Assembly (NCBI RefSeq): GCF_042242105.1
Contig: NC_092027.1
Coordinates: forward strand, 9,645,721 to 9,709,720
Source of the DNA: Pempheris klunzingeri
Lineage: Eukaryota > Chordata > Actinopteri > Acropomatiformes > Pempheridae
Direction of reading: 5' to 3'
DNA length: 64,000 bases
The notes beneath the pieces are model-generated. The model was not told the origin of the DNA. It saw only the letters and a program-made list of their open reading frames with translations, and did not search any database. The position numbers and the translations under genes are program-made. Numbering within the stretch: position 1 is the first letter of the stretch; each line of letters begins with the position of its first letter. This document shows positions 11,365 through 52,182 of this stretch, piece by piece.

Positions 11365-11947
11365 GTCCATTAGCTTTCGTATCACGAAGCAGAGATTCGA
11401 TCGAGCCGATTCCACAGCGAGGAAGAACAATTTTCAGCATTTTTGAATGATTGCAGCTTCGAGGACTAATGTTCATCATCAACGTTCATTATTCAGGTGT
11501 GCATTCGATTGTTTTGACCCCGAATGGAGGGGTGTGTGCGTGTACATATGCGTGTGTGTGTGCGTGCAAATCCCCTGAAGTTTCCTGTCCAGGCGGCTGC
11601 TCAGTAGCACCTCCTAGAGGCCCTGAGAGACTGAGACGATCTCTCCTGAAAACCACGTGGACGACCATGATGGATTTCAGGACCAGAATGCTTTTCCGTG
11701 GGTTAAGTTGGTTGGTGTAACGCTGGTCCCACAGCAAACTGAGTTGTTTTCTTCAGCAAATCAAGACATACCAGATCGGAAAAAGCCAGTCAAAGCAAGA
11801 ACAGACACAGAGAGTGGAGCAAACGCACGCCAACCGCTCTCCTCTCTCTTCTTTGTGTCTATAAACTCCAGCACTGCGAGGCTGGCGGCACCTCTGTGAT
11901 TAAAGTGAATTTAGTCGTTTCTTTAGCAACGCATCTTCCGAACTCAA

Positions 11948-39006
<27,059 letters not shown>

Positions 39007-39749
39007 GGTGGATGGCATGCACGCAATGAGAAAACAAGCGCACCCCTTCTCACACGCCGACAAATCTGAGAAAAATTACCTGTAGCTACCACAGAAAAAT
39101 CAATACTACTTCCCTGCTTCCAAAAAATACTTGTATCAAATCACATGTAGTTACTTTAAAAACTAGTAGTGACTTCCTAGAAGTAACTTAATTACAAGCT
39201 ACAAATTGCAACATGTCCTAGTAACTTGCTGGTTATTACTTCTTTCAAAGAATAATCACCTGTTAAAGGTGTTCAATAATTGATAGAGTGCTGACAACAG
39301 TAGGCCCTTCTAAAATTAAAAAGGCTATGGATTCTATGTAAATGAAGAAAACTGATCTATCATCTATTGATCTAGCACTGACTTGACTTTCCAGATCTGT
39401 TAACGTACAGAAAACAAAAAAAAAAAAGCAAGTCAGCAATCAGATGTCCTCTAAACAAGTTGCTTCAAACACTGCAGCTTCAAATTCAACACGTTTTAAT
39501 CCTCCTCTCTCTTTTTGTTTCCCCCCAGAGTCGGAAAAAAATAAAATCAGCTTTCCAGAAGCTTGTAGAAAATCCCGAAAAATAACGGAAGCTGTTGAAT
39601 TTTCACAGGAAGAGTGTGAGGTACATTCCAAGAGTGAGTTTGTGCATTTGCTTCTTTCTGTGCGTGTCTGGTGTGTGAGAAAACTCTGTCAGCGTTATTT
39701 GGTATGTTGGTATGTCAGTGTTTGCACGCCTGTGTGTGTGTGTGTATAT

Positions 39750-39787
<38 letters not shown>

Positions 39788-41571
39788 TTGTTTATGGCTT
39801 TTTTGTCATTGAGGTTTCTCCCTCTGTTTCTTACTGTCTATTACAAGCAGTAAAAATCCATATAGAAGACCATTCGGTGAGTTCCAGAGTCATTTTGTGT
39901 ATAGAGGGCTGGATGGAGGGCTGGGTGACGGAGTGGGTAGGAGTGAGGAAAAAGCCACAGGGGGTGGGGGGTGGAGGGCAGGCGGCGAAGGTGGGCGGAG
40001 CTCCTCTGAAAATCCCCATCGATTGGCTGATCAATCTGTAGGAAAACGCCAACAGGAAGCCCGGCAGGTGGAGAAGCACAGTGCCCCAACACAGTCGTCC
40101 CATTGGTGGTTAAGAAGAGAGGGGGAGAAAAAGAGGGGAAGGGAAAAAAGTTAATCACAGCACTTTGACTTTCACAACATGGGAACTTCCGGTCCTTCCA
40201 GTATCTCAGGTGTGTCATGTCACATGTCAGGTGTGCCAACATGAATATTCTGGGTGTGGGCAGTGAGTCAGAAATCTCGATCCTGGGGGCAAAAATTGCT
40301 GCTTTTCCAAAGACAACACATAAATTCTAGAAACTGACAATCAGTCTATAGAAAAAATGCCTGTGGGTGTTATGTCAGCTGTGTTTTCTACGCTTAATCG
40401 CTTTATCAATGCCATCTGAGCGAGAGTGCCAAGCTCAGAACATTTAGTTGATTGAGTTGAAATACTTTTTACCTGACAAAAAGGAAAACTTCTCACATTA
40501 AGGTGATTATAAGATTATATTGATCTCTGATAGGATGTTTTACAAACTATCGATATCAGCGGAGCTTGGCTTCAGTAGTGGTCGATAGCTACGCAGCCTC
40601 CACTGATCACACAGGGATATGCATCAGCATTTTACATGGAGAGAGGAAGAGGTGCAGTCGATGACAGCCTAGCTTCCTAACTACTGTCGTTTGTAGTTTT
40701 ACCCTCCAACAACTTCAGCTGCCCAGCTCCCAGGCCGTCCATCCCCAGGAGCCGACTGCAGCACACACAGCACGACTGCAGAGCTTTGCTAAGCTTGTTT
40801 ATTAGTAACAACAGCCATCTTTTTGTTTTGATTTTGTAGTCCAAGTTTAGGTATTAAATCTCAAAGTGAGACGTTTTTGATCTCTACTATAAAAATCTAT
40901 AGAAATGGGGTAAGGTTGTGAGCATTATAAACAAAAATCACAGTCACCATTATTGTATTGGGCTGGAGGCCAAATTATCACAGGCTGAGAACTCAAACCC
41001 TGGTTGAATCGCACCAAAACTATCTGCATGGCCAGACACCGTGAGGGTAAGAGACACAATGGGTATTTGTGTAATTTGGGTGAACCAACCCACATGTGTT
41101 TGCATCTGTGAGTGTGTCGTTTGACACACACACACACGCATGAGTGTTCTCTCCTATGAAAAGAGTCCATTTTTTAACAGCGTAACTGGTTTGAGCACAT
41201 GATTCATCCTCGGACAGTCTTTGAAAATGGACGGCAAGAATGAAAGCACGCAATATGTTTTATGAACTGAAACATTCTCAAACTGAGCTTCTGTTTCAAA
41301 CAGAGGGCTTATGTGTGTGCAGTGAGAAAAAAATTAGATATGTGGACAGAAAAAAGTGAAAGAGAGAGAAGAAAGAGGCATGAAGGCTTTCAGCTAAAAA
41401 CGTGCCTCATGGAGGGAGAGAAAAACAGACTGCATGGATGTTCAATATGATTTCCCACAGAGTTACATTCCAAAGTATGTGTTTTTGTATGCAGCAGGCC
41501 ACTGGATTATAACCCATGGAGAAAGCACGTTTCGTCACACCCAACACACACTAATGCTTGCCACGTGAACA

Positions 41572-41968
41572 ACACACACACACACACACACACACACACA
41601 TCATAACAGTGCTAAGACCCTCATCAAGCCTCTTAGGGAGAGATTGTGTAAAAAAAATAAAATGAGAGAGGGAGGGAGGAGGGAAAGGGGTGAGGAAAGA
41701 AAGGAAGGAAGGTTTGAACAGGTGGAAGGTGGGAGGAAAAAGAGATGGAGGGAGAGGATGAAGCACAGTGAGGCAGAGGAAGAGAAGTAAAGACACAGAG
41801 AAAGAAGAGACGGACACACAGATGGAAGAGGGCGGAGATCGGAAATATTTGTCTCTCTGCCCATTTCTTACTTTCTCTGGTTGCTCTCTTCATCTCTCCT
41901 CTCCATTTGCAGTGCTCTCCCATGTCCCCATTAACATTCATGATGCACTCAAGATGATCATGAATATT

Positions 41969-42009
<41 letters not shown>
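41572..42009. repeat. two CA microsatellites flanking a purine-rich tract
   Basis: CA tracts at 41572-41600 and 41973-42009. Between them the + strand is strongly purine-biased (about 41660-41850). Confidence 0.85.
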
Positions 42010-42012
<3 letters not shown>

Positions 42013-45000
42013 GCCCCCTCCCCACCTGACCTCACACACTGCAGCACATTACATAACAGGCCCTCTCATTTACAAGCACACATAGAGTACATACATAACA
42101 AATATACACTGATCATCTTCTAACTTTTAAAATTAAAGAAGGAACACAGACAGAAGGTCACAACCTCTGCTGTCAGGTAGAAAACACGTTGTGCGTCGAC
42201 AGCAAGACGTCACAATATACTAACAACAACAACTAAAACTAAAACAACAAAATGATTGTATCTGTTCAACCAGTGGTCTAAATATGTCAGTTTACAGTTT
42301 ACATATGTTATAATTAAGTCGGGAATGATGGGAATGTCCAGCCAGGGTGAAGATGCTGAAATTATGGTCTTGGCTTGCAGCACCTTCTCGAATGGTAAAC
42401 ATCAATGTGATGTTTAACGAACAGCATGAAAAATTAACACTTCTATATGGTTGGTAGGTTCAAGAGTTTTTATATGCAAAAACAAATTTCCTACATAAAA
42501 TAGTTTTTCAGTTTTAGTTTTAGTCTCAGTTTTGCAACTACACATTATTTTCATTATCAATTGATCGATTGGAGAAAACAAAAAGCTAAGTAATTGTTTG
42601 GTCCATAAAATGTTCAAAATTAGTGGAAAATGCAAATCACCTTATATTGAAATAGCTGGTTTTTCTGAGCAAAAGCAGGAGCTGTTTTTCAAATGTTCTT
42701 TCTTGCTGGTGTGAAGCTTCTACATCAGAGCATCGGTTATTGAATTGCAGTATAATTAACATTTACAAGTAACGCTGTCTTTATATCAATAAACAGATAA
42801 GACAGTCGCAACCAAAACATATTCCACTGAGGTTTCTGGCTCCAGTCACTGCCAAGACTTTTGGCGTGTTTAGCGTAACTCTAAGTTATAAAACTTTCTG
42901 GTGACGATACTGACGCTACGCCCATGTGGTGATATAATCTGTTCCCTCAACTGCATCAACACACAACTGGTTGTGGACTTGTAACATATTTCTCTCCATT
43001 ACATAAAGCATTATAAGCATCAGTCATCAAGTATGCTGCGTTCTGAATGTGGCTCATTTTCCTGAAACTGAAAATACTGTAAGTGACTGAAGAGTGGACA
43101 CCTGTTGGGCACAATGAGGCAGAGGGAGCGACAGAAATGGTAAACAGCATGAGCTGTCATGGTGCACGCACAGATGAAACAGCAGCTGAATGCATTTGAA
43201 TACTTGTGTAAGCATGAGGAGCGATTCATTCATCTGATTTGACAGTTATACTGTATTTCAGTCTGAGGCTATTTTGGAAATTTAAAGGAGAGTTTGGGTT
43301 CAAATCTAAAAAGTGTGTCAATGTGTGACATAAATATGTGGATCGGTGCTCACGCCATAACTGTAGTGGTGTGATTGTTGAAGAAGAAAATAACAGGTGA
43401 AATTACACAAACAAGACTAAAACACAAGTGAAGGGGCCGCTATACATACATGTGCCATTCTCTCAGCTGACAGCACTATCTGACCTGCATCTGTGATTCT
43501 CAGTCCTACAAAACACACACACACACACACACACAAAGCAGTGAATGCTATCTGATCATAGGTCTGTACACACGTATCTGTTGTCCTGCTGCTTCTGTGT
43601 GTTTGTGCATGTGTGTGTCCGTAACATGAGCTCAGCTTATATTAAATATCACCAGCTTTTCTGGGAGCCAACATAAACACACAGTCTCACGTGAGGGCGT
43701 AGAGGGAGAGAGGGTAGGTGAGGTGAGAGCAGAGGAGAGATGGATAGGATGGGTTGAAGCAGAGGGACAAAGCAGGACGGAGGTAGGCTTGGAGAAGATG
43801 GGAAACAGACTGGAAAGAGCTGGAAAACAATCAAATTAAGCAAAAAAATTTTTTGCCAAAAAGACCCTCAGATGGACAGAGAATTAAAAAAAAAAGAGAT
43901 AAACAGAACCTGAGAGGAAAACAAGTAGGACGGAGGGAAAAGTGATGCCCGTAACGTCGAAGGTCGCATATAAATTAGGAGTCAGTCTTTTCCTGTGTCT
44001 CACAAATCAACACACACACACACAAGGCTTCTGAACCTGCAAACACACACACGAAATACACGTACCTCAGGTCTATTTTAGTGAGTGTTTATTCCTGCGC
44101 CAGAGCCCAGATTACCTGTGACACCGGCATGAAATCAGGCCGAGCTCGGTCCTTCTCACTTCATCTACCCTCTCCATTTCCCTGTGCCCTCTTCTTCTTC
44201 TTCAGCCTTCTCTCTTACATGTGACGGGTAACACGACAAAACACACAGTCTCATGTCTGCTGCAAGCCTGATCATGAACACAGTGTCAATGAGCAAATAA
44301 GCAGTGGTATGCACTGTAAAATGCTTCACATATTCTCTGAGGTCTTGTGCAACTCTTTTCGCTACCCTATACTTTAGGTGGCAAGAAATATTTCTGCAGA
44401 CCACATTGACAGAACAGACTACAGAAAACTATGGATGTAGCTGCTAGACTGAAATTTTCTGCTGGCTGCCATCTTGTTGGTTATCTAAAGCCGAGAAAAA
44501 TAGTTATTTGGTTAGTGGGGTGAAGCTGGTATGAGATGTGTGAGGAGCAACCAGAAGACTTGAAGCCTGCCTGATATTTTTGTCAATCAAGGATCCAAAA
44601 ATAAACCCCAGAGATAAAGGCAGGGGTTTCGCAGGAGTTTGACAACCACACAACACATTTACCGTCACTGGCCAACACCATAGCCTACAAGTTACATTAG
44701 TTTCCTTTAACAAACCATTAATTTTTTTTATTTTATTGACTGTTTAGACTGACAGTTGTCTTATTTCATGTTTTACTCCTACTTCTTAATGGTTTTAACT
44801 CGCATGTATTATTAGTGTGTCTAATCTAATTGTATTTACACAGAGTTTGTGGCTGCAATTTCAGCAGTAGCTCACACATTGCGCAGCACATTGTGTTTCC
44901 ACCTGGAATGACCTTCGCTACACAAATAAAGTTTTGCATCCTCGCTAGCTTGCTTAACCACGTCCCAGATCTTTGTGAGAGCTTAACAATTCATTCTTGC

Positions 45001-46447
45001 TCTGAACCCTGTCACCTATGTACAGTTTATGGCAACTTAAACTGAATCTGCTGCAGAGGACTGCGAGATACAGTCGAAAGATACAGAACAAGCCGGTAAT
45101 TAGACCTTTGGTTGTGACTGTTCTGTTAAAGCAGTTTTAGTTCCCTAAACATAAAACAACAGACACACACAGCATTTTTGGTTAATCAATCAACCTGCTC
45201 CTGCTTTTCACTGTTCAATATTATTGTAAATTTGGGGTTTGCACTGTTGGTTGGACATAATTAGCAATGTGTATAAACTCTCTGCAGGCTCTGGAGAAAT
45301 TTGATGGGCACTTTATAAACCAAATAATGAATCCAAAAAATATCAAATAATGAAAATAATCTTTAGGTGTAGCCTTAAATGTGTGCATGCCAATCTCTGT
45401 GAATGAAGTCCCATTAAGCCCCAACACTATTCCACCAGCTTTTATCTGGACATGAGCTCTGGTGTCATACACCACTGAGGTACGTGAACACTCCGCCAAC
45501 ATGACGCACAACATAGCACTGACCCATACAGAGCTGGATATAGATTACAAGGCTGAATGCATCAGGGTCAAGTTCACATGCTGCTGCCTATGGATGTTTA
45601 TGTGCATCTGTGTGTGTGGGAGAGAAAAGGAAAGGCAGTGAATGAAACTGAAGAGAGGAGTATTTTGTTACCGCGAGAGACACTGGACCACAATTATTCA
45701 GGAAAAGACAGTTCCAATGACCTGATCTGATGCTTTATTTGGTTCAATTTGGGAGTATTTGTAGCCTTGAGATGCCTGTGAAACCCAAGAAATTACATGA
45801 GGAGACACAAAAGAGGGGAAAATAATGAAATGTGGTTTTACACACTGCCTGCGGGAGCTAAGAGATGTCAGCCCTCTATTAATGATCGTTTCTGTTCAGT
45901 CTGGTGTTACAAGAAGCTGTTTTTCTTTCACTCATGATGGAGTGTCAAAATGTGTCATTATTATCATTTCTGTGTCTGTATCATTACATCAACTGATATG
46001 GTGTGTATACACACACACACACACACACACACACGTGTATATGAGCATATACTGCAGTATATCAGTTTATTTTGTATGTTTGTTTCCATCATGTGCAGTT
46101 GCTGCTGACTTTTCCACACATTTTTTAAAAACATATTGAAAAATATTTATGCATGTATGCTACCATATATGGATGTCAACGTATATCCTTTTGTACAGTT
46201 AATTCATTTATACAGTTAATTTTCCTTGTATGTTGCTTTATCATCTTATACATAATAGTTTTGTTTTCCCTTTTTGTCTCTCTCAATTCTATTTCTGTTA
46301 TCGGGTTTTATATTATATCGATTATTATTATTATATCTAATTTAAATGTATATAGTATTACATATAGCATAAAGTAGAGAGGGCATCTGATGTCTGTCAA
46401 AATGACTGACAGACAGGATGTGGTCTGAAAATGTAATGTTTCCCCCC

Positions 46448-46450
<3 letters not shown>

Positions 46451-46498
<48 letters not shown>
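46451..46498. repeat. (GT)24 microsatellite
   Basis: Perfect tract followed by degenerate GT repeats to about 46555. Confidence 0.95.
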
Positions 46499-46499
<1 letters not shown>

Positions 46500-47656
46500 T
46501 GTGCGTGTGTGGGTGTGTGTGTGCTCGTGTGCGTGTGCATGTGTATGCGTGCGTGCAAGAGAGAGACAGACAGAGAAAGAGATGATAATGAAATTCACTT
46601 AAATGTCACTGACAGATGTTTAGTCTTCTGTGTTTCTGGCTCTTCTGTCTTTTACTGAGATACTGTGGTTGAAGTACAGGAACCACCCAGTCTCTAGTTG
46701 CAGACTCTCTCCTCGTCTATTACAAACCCACACGCACACCCATTCATATAACTGGCAGCGCAGAAGACAGTTTTGGGGCATTTACCCCCACAGAGAAACA
46801 TGTAAACACACAGGCTGCCCTGCAACACAACACATGAAAACACACATTTCCACATTTCCAAGCTGTCGGTGATATTGCCATGAAAAATAACCATATTCCC
46901 AGCTTTGGGAAGCAGATGGCAGAGATAAGTACTAGAGAGAGAGGGGGGAGGTAAACAGTGACTGGATGTGTGCATTATGGTGCAGTGCTGCTGCAGTGCA
47001 GAGAGTATGGGGGGGCACATGTGAATCAACGTGCACTAGTGTCAATGATAAATCCCTTACTCATAACACAGGGTTTATATCACCATATTGGCTGGTATGA
47101 ATATGACGTAATATACCTGCTGTTCGCATGTGTGCTCTCTCTCACAAACACACATCCACGTGTGTACATATTAAAACATTTATGAGAACCTCCCACTGAC
47201 TCCGTTTTATCCCTCTGACATCCTAAGAGCTCTAAATTAATCTCCAATCTCAACATCACCTGAACCTCACAGTTACATCCTCTCAAAATAGAAGATAAAT
47301 GTCTTGGCTCACGTTAACCTTTAGCCAGCATGGCTGATGACATGACATGAAGTCACAAACACCATCGCTGTTTCAAGGTCAATGAGTCACTCTATTGCCA
47401 CGCTACATCAAGTAAGTCAATTTACCATAAAACAAGCTGGACTGACTCAAACTGGTGAGGCTTTGAGGCCTGTATAGCACCGTTATGACAATTTAAACAC
47501 CTATTTTTTAAATTACAGTCTGGACATCAAATAACATTTGCACAGGAGCAGAAATGTTTTTCTCCAAGTATGTTATCGTGTAGATTTAAGCCCTTTTAAG
47601 TACCTGCCTGAGTGCACTGCGATCACCCTCTTATTCATGGACAGAACTGTCAATTA

Positions 47657-48121
47657 TGGTTTTTCCACTAGCACCTACTCAGCTATACTCGACTCGACTC
47701 TACTCTGTTTTTAGGGTTTTCCATTAGGTGATAGTACCTGGTACCAGGTACTTTTTTAGTACCTCCTCGGCCGGGGTTCCAAGCGAGCTGAGTCAAGCCA
47801 AAAATATGACGTCAACAGACTGCAGGCCACTGATTGGCCAGGGAGTGACATCACTGGATGAGTCATGAGAGCAACAGTGCGTTTTTATTATTTCTGTGAG
47901 CGAGGTAAATGGCTACACGCAAACCATACACTCCATGTCCTTAGTTGTGTTTGTGTTTGTGTCGCATACAAATTACGCCACTGGAGTTTCGGGCCGCCTT
48001 GCTATGACGACCCCACCCACGTTGAGGTGGTACTCAATTGTAATGGAAAACGACCAAAACCGAGCAGAGTCGAGTCAAGTAGAGACGAGTAGTGCTAAAA
48101 CTGTGTAATGGAAAAGTGCCA
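47657..48121. mobile_element. MITE-like element with long terminal inverted repeats (PIF/Harbinger-like)
   Basis: 465 bp flanked by TTA on both sides (47654-47656 and 48122-48124). The termini are TGG...CCA. The left arm (47657-47738) and the reverse complement of the right arm (48029-48121) share, in order, the blocks ttttcca, tagcac, ctact, cgactcgactc or tgactcgactc, gttttccatta and gtacc, with small indels. TTA duplications and TIRs point to PIF/Harbinger-type non-autonomous elements. No transposase frame is present. Family assignment is inference. Confidence 0.65.
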
Positions 48122-49444
48122 TTAGAAATGTAACTGAAATTTGTATGCAAATAGACATAAATATGCAAAATCTGTTTTTTCCATAAATATAAACATGTCT
48201 TCCTTTAAAACTTACTTTAAAACTAACAATGGACAAAAATCTATGATCAGTGCTCTCAAGTCAAAATATCAAGCTCCTGTTTTTCCTGTGTATCATCATA
48301 TACAGTATGTGCAAATTACATTTGAGTGTCTTGAGACGGTAGAGAAGCAAATATATTTAAGGGTGATTCTGGTGAATTGAAATGAAACCACTCCACTCAA
48401 TTAAACAAGCCAACAGGAAGGGTTGTTTGTGACTGTTGTCTGAACAATATGAAATTAATGTGACTTAATGTGAGCGTATTACAAGCCATGTGAGGGGGAA
48501 AAAACTAAATAAAAACACCTTTTATTCCACTGCTACCATGTTTTGCTCTCAGCAAAAAGGACTACAACGAACCAGTGGCCAATGCAGGCAGCTACATCTA
48601 AATAAAAAATAACCAATACTAACTATAACTTCACTATAACTTACTTAAATAATAATAATAATAACTTACTGTTTGTTCCTGGATGAACTTGTTAACGAAC
48701 AGCAACAAACATGTACAATCATGTCCGGTTCCTTCATTTTGGAATGACAACTACAGCTTAAGTCCCAAAACAAGAAACAGTTATTATCTGGGGGGAAAAA
48801 AACACACATAGCATAGCAAGTGGTGCGAGCAGCTCTGTTATGTCACCTGAAGCCTTCTGCGGGTCAAGAGGCCCGGGGCTCAGGTCTATTTTTGAAATGC
48901 CACAAAACAGGTTCCAGAAATATGTTAGCTAAGCTAGCATAACATTAGCAAAGGTTACTGGACAGGAGAGGAGAGGACTCTGCTGTGTGTTGTGTCAGCT
49001 AGCTTTGCAGCCAGTAATAGCCCAATCACCCTGGTGTTTATTTTTAGCCCGGCTGGCTAATAGGCTAGCTAGCTAGCACTCAGACTGGGCCATGTAAGCA
49101 CTGCAGACAGCTCACACCCAGAGCACTTAGCATACAGCTAACATAACATAACATAACAGCTAGCTAGCTAACCCATATTGCCTTCAAGAGAAAAATTGCT
49201 GACTTTTAGCTTTCCTCAGTTAATTTTGCTCCTTCAGCTTGTTGGCTAATTTTCTTGCTGTATTATATTTCCATAAGCTGCTGTAAGCATCTGGTTGAAG
49301 CAAAAATAGCACCTCTGGGCTAAAGTAGAGCAAAGCTCCTGTCCAGACAGGTCAAAGGTGACCTGAGTTTCATCAAAAATTAGAATAGTATTCACAATTT
49401 GAAATACATTATCATGAGTTTGTAAGCAACTGTGGACACCTAGG

Positions 49445-49445
<1 letters not shown>

Positions 49446-49497
<52 letters not shown>
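49446..49497. repeat. (AC)26 microsatellite
   Basis: Perfect tract in the slc45a4 leader intron. Confidence 0.95.
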
Positions 49498-49499
<2 letters not shown>

Positions 49500-52143
49500 G
49501 ATGCACACTATTATTTTAATCCACTGCCTGCTGATCTGAGCCTGTCTAGACAGTTGTTGGCGATGCAGTGTCTGGTGTCTCATACATTTAGTTTCATTTT
49601 CATGTAATCTGCTGACCCAGCGTGCGGAACAAATAATGGCAGTCTCCTAATGTCAAAAAGCTGCGTTAACTCCTGCAGGTCTCAATGTTTGAGGCTGTAT
49701 ACAGTGAGGTTTTGACAAGCTGCTGACAGCGGCCTTGGCCTACTTCTACCCTGGAGTCACGTTACTGGCTGTGTGTCACCCTCGCCAACATAGCCACACA
49801 CACGCATACACACACACACAGGGGACTGTAACTCACCACCTCAAACCTCATCGGGCCCCTCAGTACCCCCTACCCAACATCACATTACTGCACCCCCCAC
49901 CTGCATCCTGTCTCGAGGGGGGCTGCCCCCTTTTTGAAGGACTGTGTGTGTGTGTGTGTGTGTGTGTGTATTCATTCGGGTATTTTCTGCCTTCACAGCC
50001 CCCTGAGGCCTTTAGCCACAAGGGAATAGCAAGCCAAACAGGTTATAGAAAAAAACTAAAAGGAGCATGCAAAGACGTGATGGATCTACTTTAAGTATTT
50101 CACTACTGAGGGGTCACTTTGTTTGTTTTGTTTTTCTTCCCAGCCATCACCTCTCCGATTAACACAAAAACATAACCTTGAACCTGCCTCTAATTCAGTC
50201 CAAAACCTCAAAACACACATATAACCCCCTCAGCTCACCACATGACTCGACTAAGCAGCTAAACGCTGATGTACCAATAAAAACTGGTGCTTTCATCGTG
50301 TAACAAACATTATTGTTTCATAACAGCAGGTTTGACAACGAGCCAAAAGAATTAGAAGTGCCTGCACAGACCTGTTGAGGATCACACAAGACCTCAAGAT
50401 GGCAAGTTTTAACCCCGCCCACGCGTCTACTGGAATATTCCACTGTAAAACCCACACAGACACACACACACACACACACACACTTGCACTCACTCTCCTC
50501 ATCCATGCACACATGCTTGATGCTGATAAAGATCAACTGAAATCAACCGCATCAAACTGCTTGACCTGCATCTCTCAATCTCAGGCTAATTATTAAGCAG
50601 AACTTGGCCTGCAGATATTGCACAGTAACAACTATTAAACCATATTGTTATCTCAGTAGCATTTTAATTAAGTTTTCGGTGGAGAATTGCTCACGCTTGG
50701 CATTGACACTAACCACAGAAGAACGTCTTTTCTATGACTTCCTGTCATAAGCTGGTGAAAACAAAACCCTCCAGTTAGTTGTTATATGGGGAGGTTGTTA
50801 TGACGGGAAAAGAGTGAAGTTTTTTTTCCTTGTTTTGTTCCTCACATGTTGTCTCTCTGTCAGCGCACGACAGGAATGAGGATTGGCACATGGAACAAAT
50901 TTAGCTTCGGTTATGATACAAACTAAACAAACACCCCAGCAAACGTTGTCTTTAAGCTGTGCACAAAACTGTATCTGAAAATTAGCTACATGTCGGTAAA
51001 AGTGTGCCAGCAAGATGTTGGTTTTTTCTGCAAGGCGTCAATAGTCTGATAAAACGTTGATGAGATCAAACAAAAATAGCTTCTGTATCAGTGATTTTCA
51101 GTAAATAACATCAACACAAATTCTGTGCAAAAATGCAATCTGACTTCTTTAGCCTTGACATATGAAATTAATCAGTTTAGGCATGCCACCCTGAAGAGGT
51201 TGTGTGTTTTAATGGGTTGTAACGTCAACTATTTTGTTGTGCTGTCCAAATTCTGAATCATTACAGTTAAAAATCTTGTGTTTTGTAAAGTGTTTTATAT
51301 ACAGTAAATCCCCTGTACGGTAAAATGTAAATCATTTTGGATGTTGTCATGTTAGTTAAATCAGACATCATTTAAGTAACACGTGCGCTGTCAATAAAAA
51401 GTGCACCTTAAACAGAAACAGCAGGTTAAGCAGAGTATTATTCCAACCTTGTTTTTCATCTTCAGCAACGACAGCATGATGTTATGATCAAATCTGGCAC
51501 TGGCTGGCTGTGGTGACTCATAACCATGCCTGACTTAAACAAATACTTCACCAAGAGCCAGAGAAAATAACTTTTTCTGATTAAAATTTCATTAAAAGAA
51601 AAAAGACAAACACAGAGTACAAAAACAAATATCGAACTACAAATCAATAACTTGACCACACAAACACGCATAGCCGGCTAAACCATTTGGTTTAACCAAA
51701 GAGCTTTAAAACCAAAAAGGGCTTTAAAGTAGAATCTGTGTTGATATTTTGATATATTTGGGGAGTCCTTGACAAAAGCATCATTCTGACTGCACGCCGT
51801 ACCACTGAGTGATGGAAAAATAAAACGACCACAGAGCAAGACAAAACGAGACGGAGAATATGAAAGAGGGACGAGCACCTCTTTGGATAAAAGACACCAA
51901 CACAGCTGCTGCGGTGTGATGCTGTGAATCGGGCAGTAAACATTCAGCGTGCTGATGGCTGAGGGGGAGCAGACAGTCGGCCTATCCCTGATATGTGACA
52001 CTGAGTTGTACAAGAAAGCATCAGTTTGTGTGTGTTTGACTGTGTGTCCATTACTCTGAGTGCAGTATTACTAACAGAGTTAATGACATTACTGGCACAC
52101 GGCCAGATATGGTCTCTCCTCTTTCACCCTAGATACCTACTAC

Positions 52144-52144
52144 C

Positions 52145-52181
<37 letters not shown>

Positions 52182-52182
52182 G
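52144..52182. repeat. (TGTC)n tetranucleotide microsatellite
   Basis: About ten perfect units, read as (ACAG)n on the slc45a4 transcript. Confidence 0.95.

Larger units (their letters stand above)
7321..11947 (-). other. slc45a4: probable long 3' UTR of slc45a4
   Basis: Sequence directly downstream of the slc45a4 stop on the - strand, without other genes. Minus-strand AATAAA hexamers lie at 11264-11269, 10456-10461, 9178-9183 and 8266-8271, so several 3' ends are possible. Two Pumilio-type sites (TGTANATA on the - strand) at 7413-7420 and 7508-7515 would fit a UTR reaching about 7.4 kb. It also contains a CT/CA/CACT compound repeat (8109-8202), a T24 run (8918-8941) and an (AC)21 tract (11313-11354). 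Open frames of up to 185 codons here have no recognisable domain and I regard them as chance. The lower boundary is inference. Confidence 0.45.

Noticed and set aside
39955..40000. G-rich run that could form a G-quadruplex
   Set aside because: Only three clear runs of three or more G are close together; the fourth needs a long loop, and the site is far from any promoter I can support.
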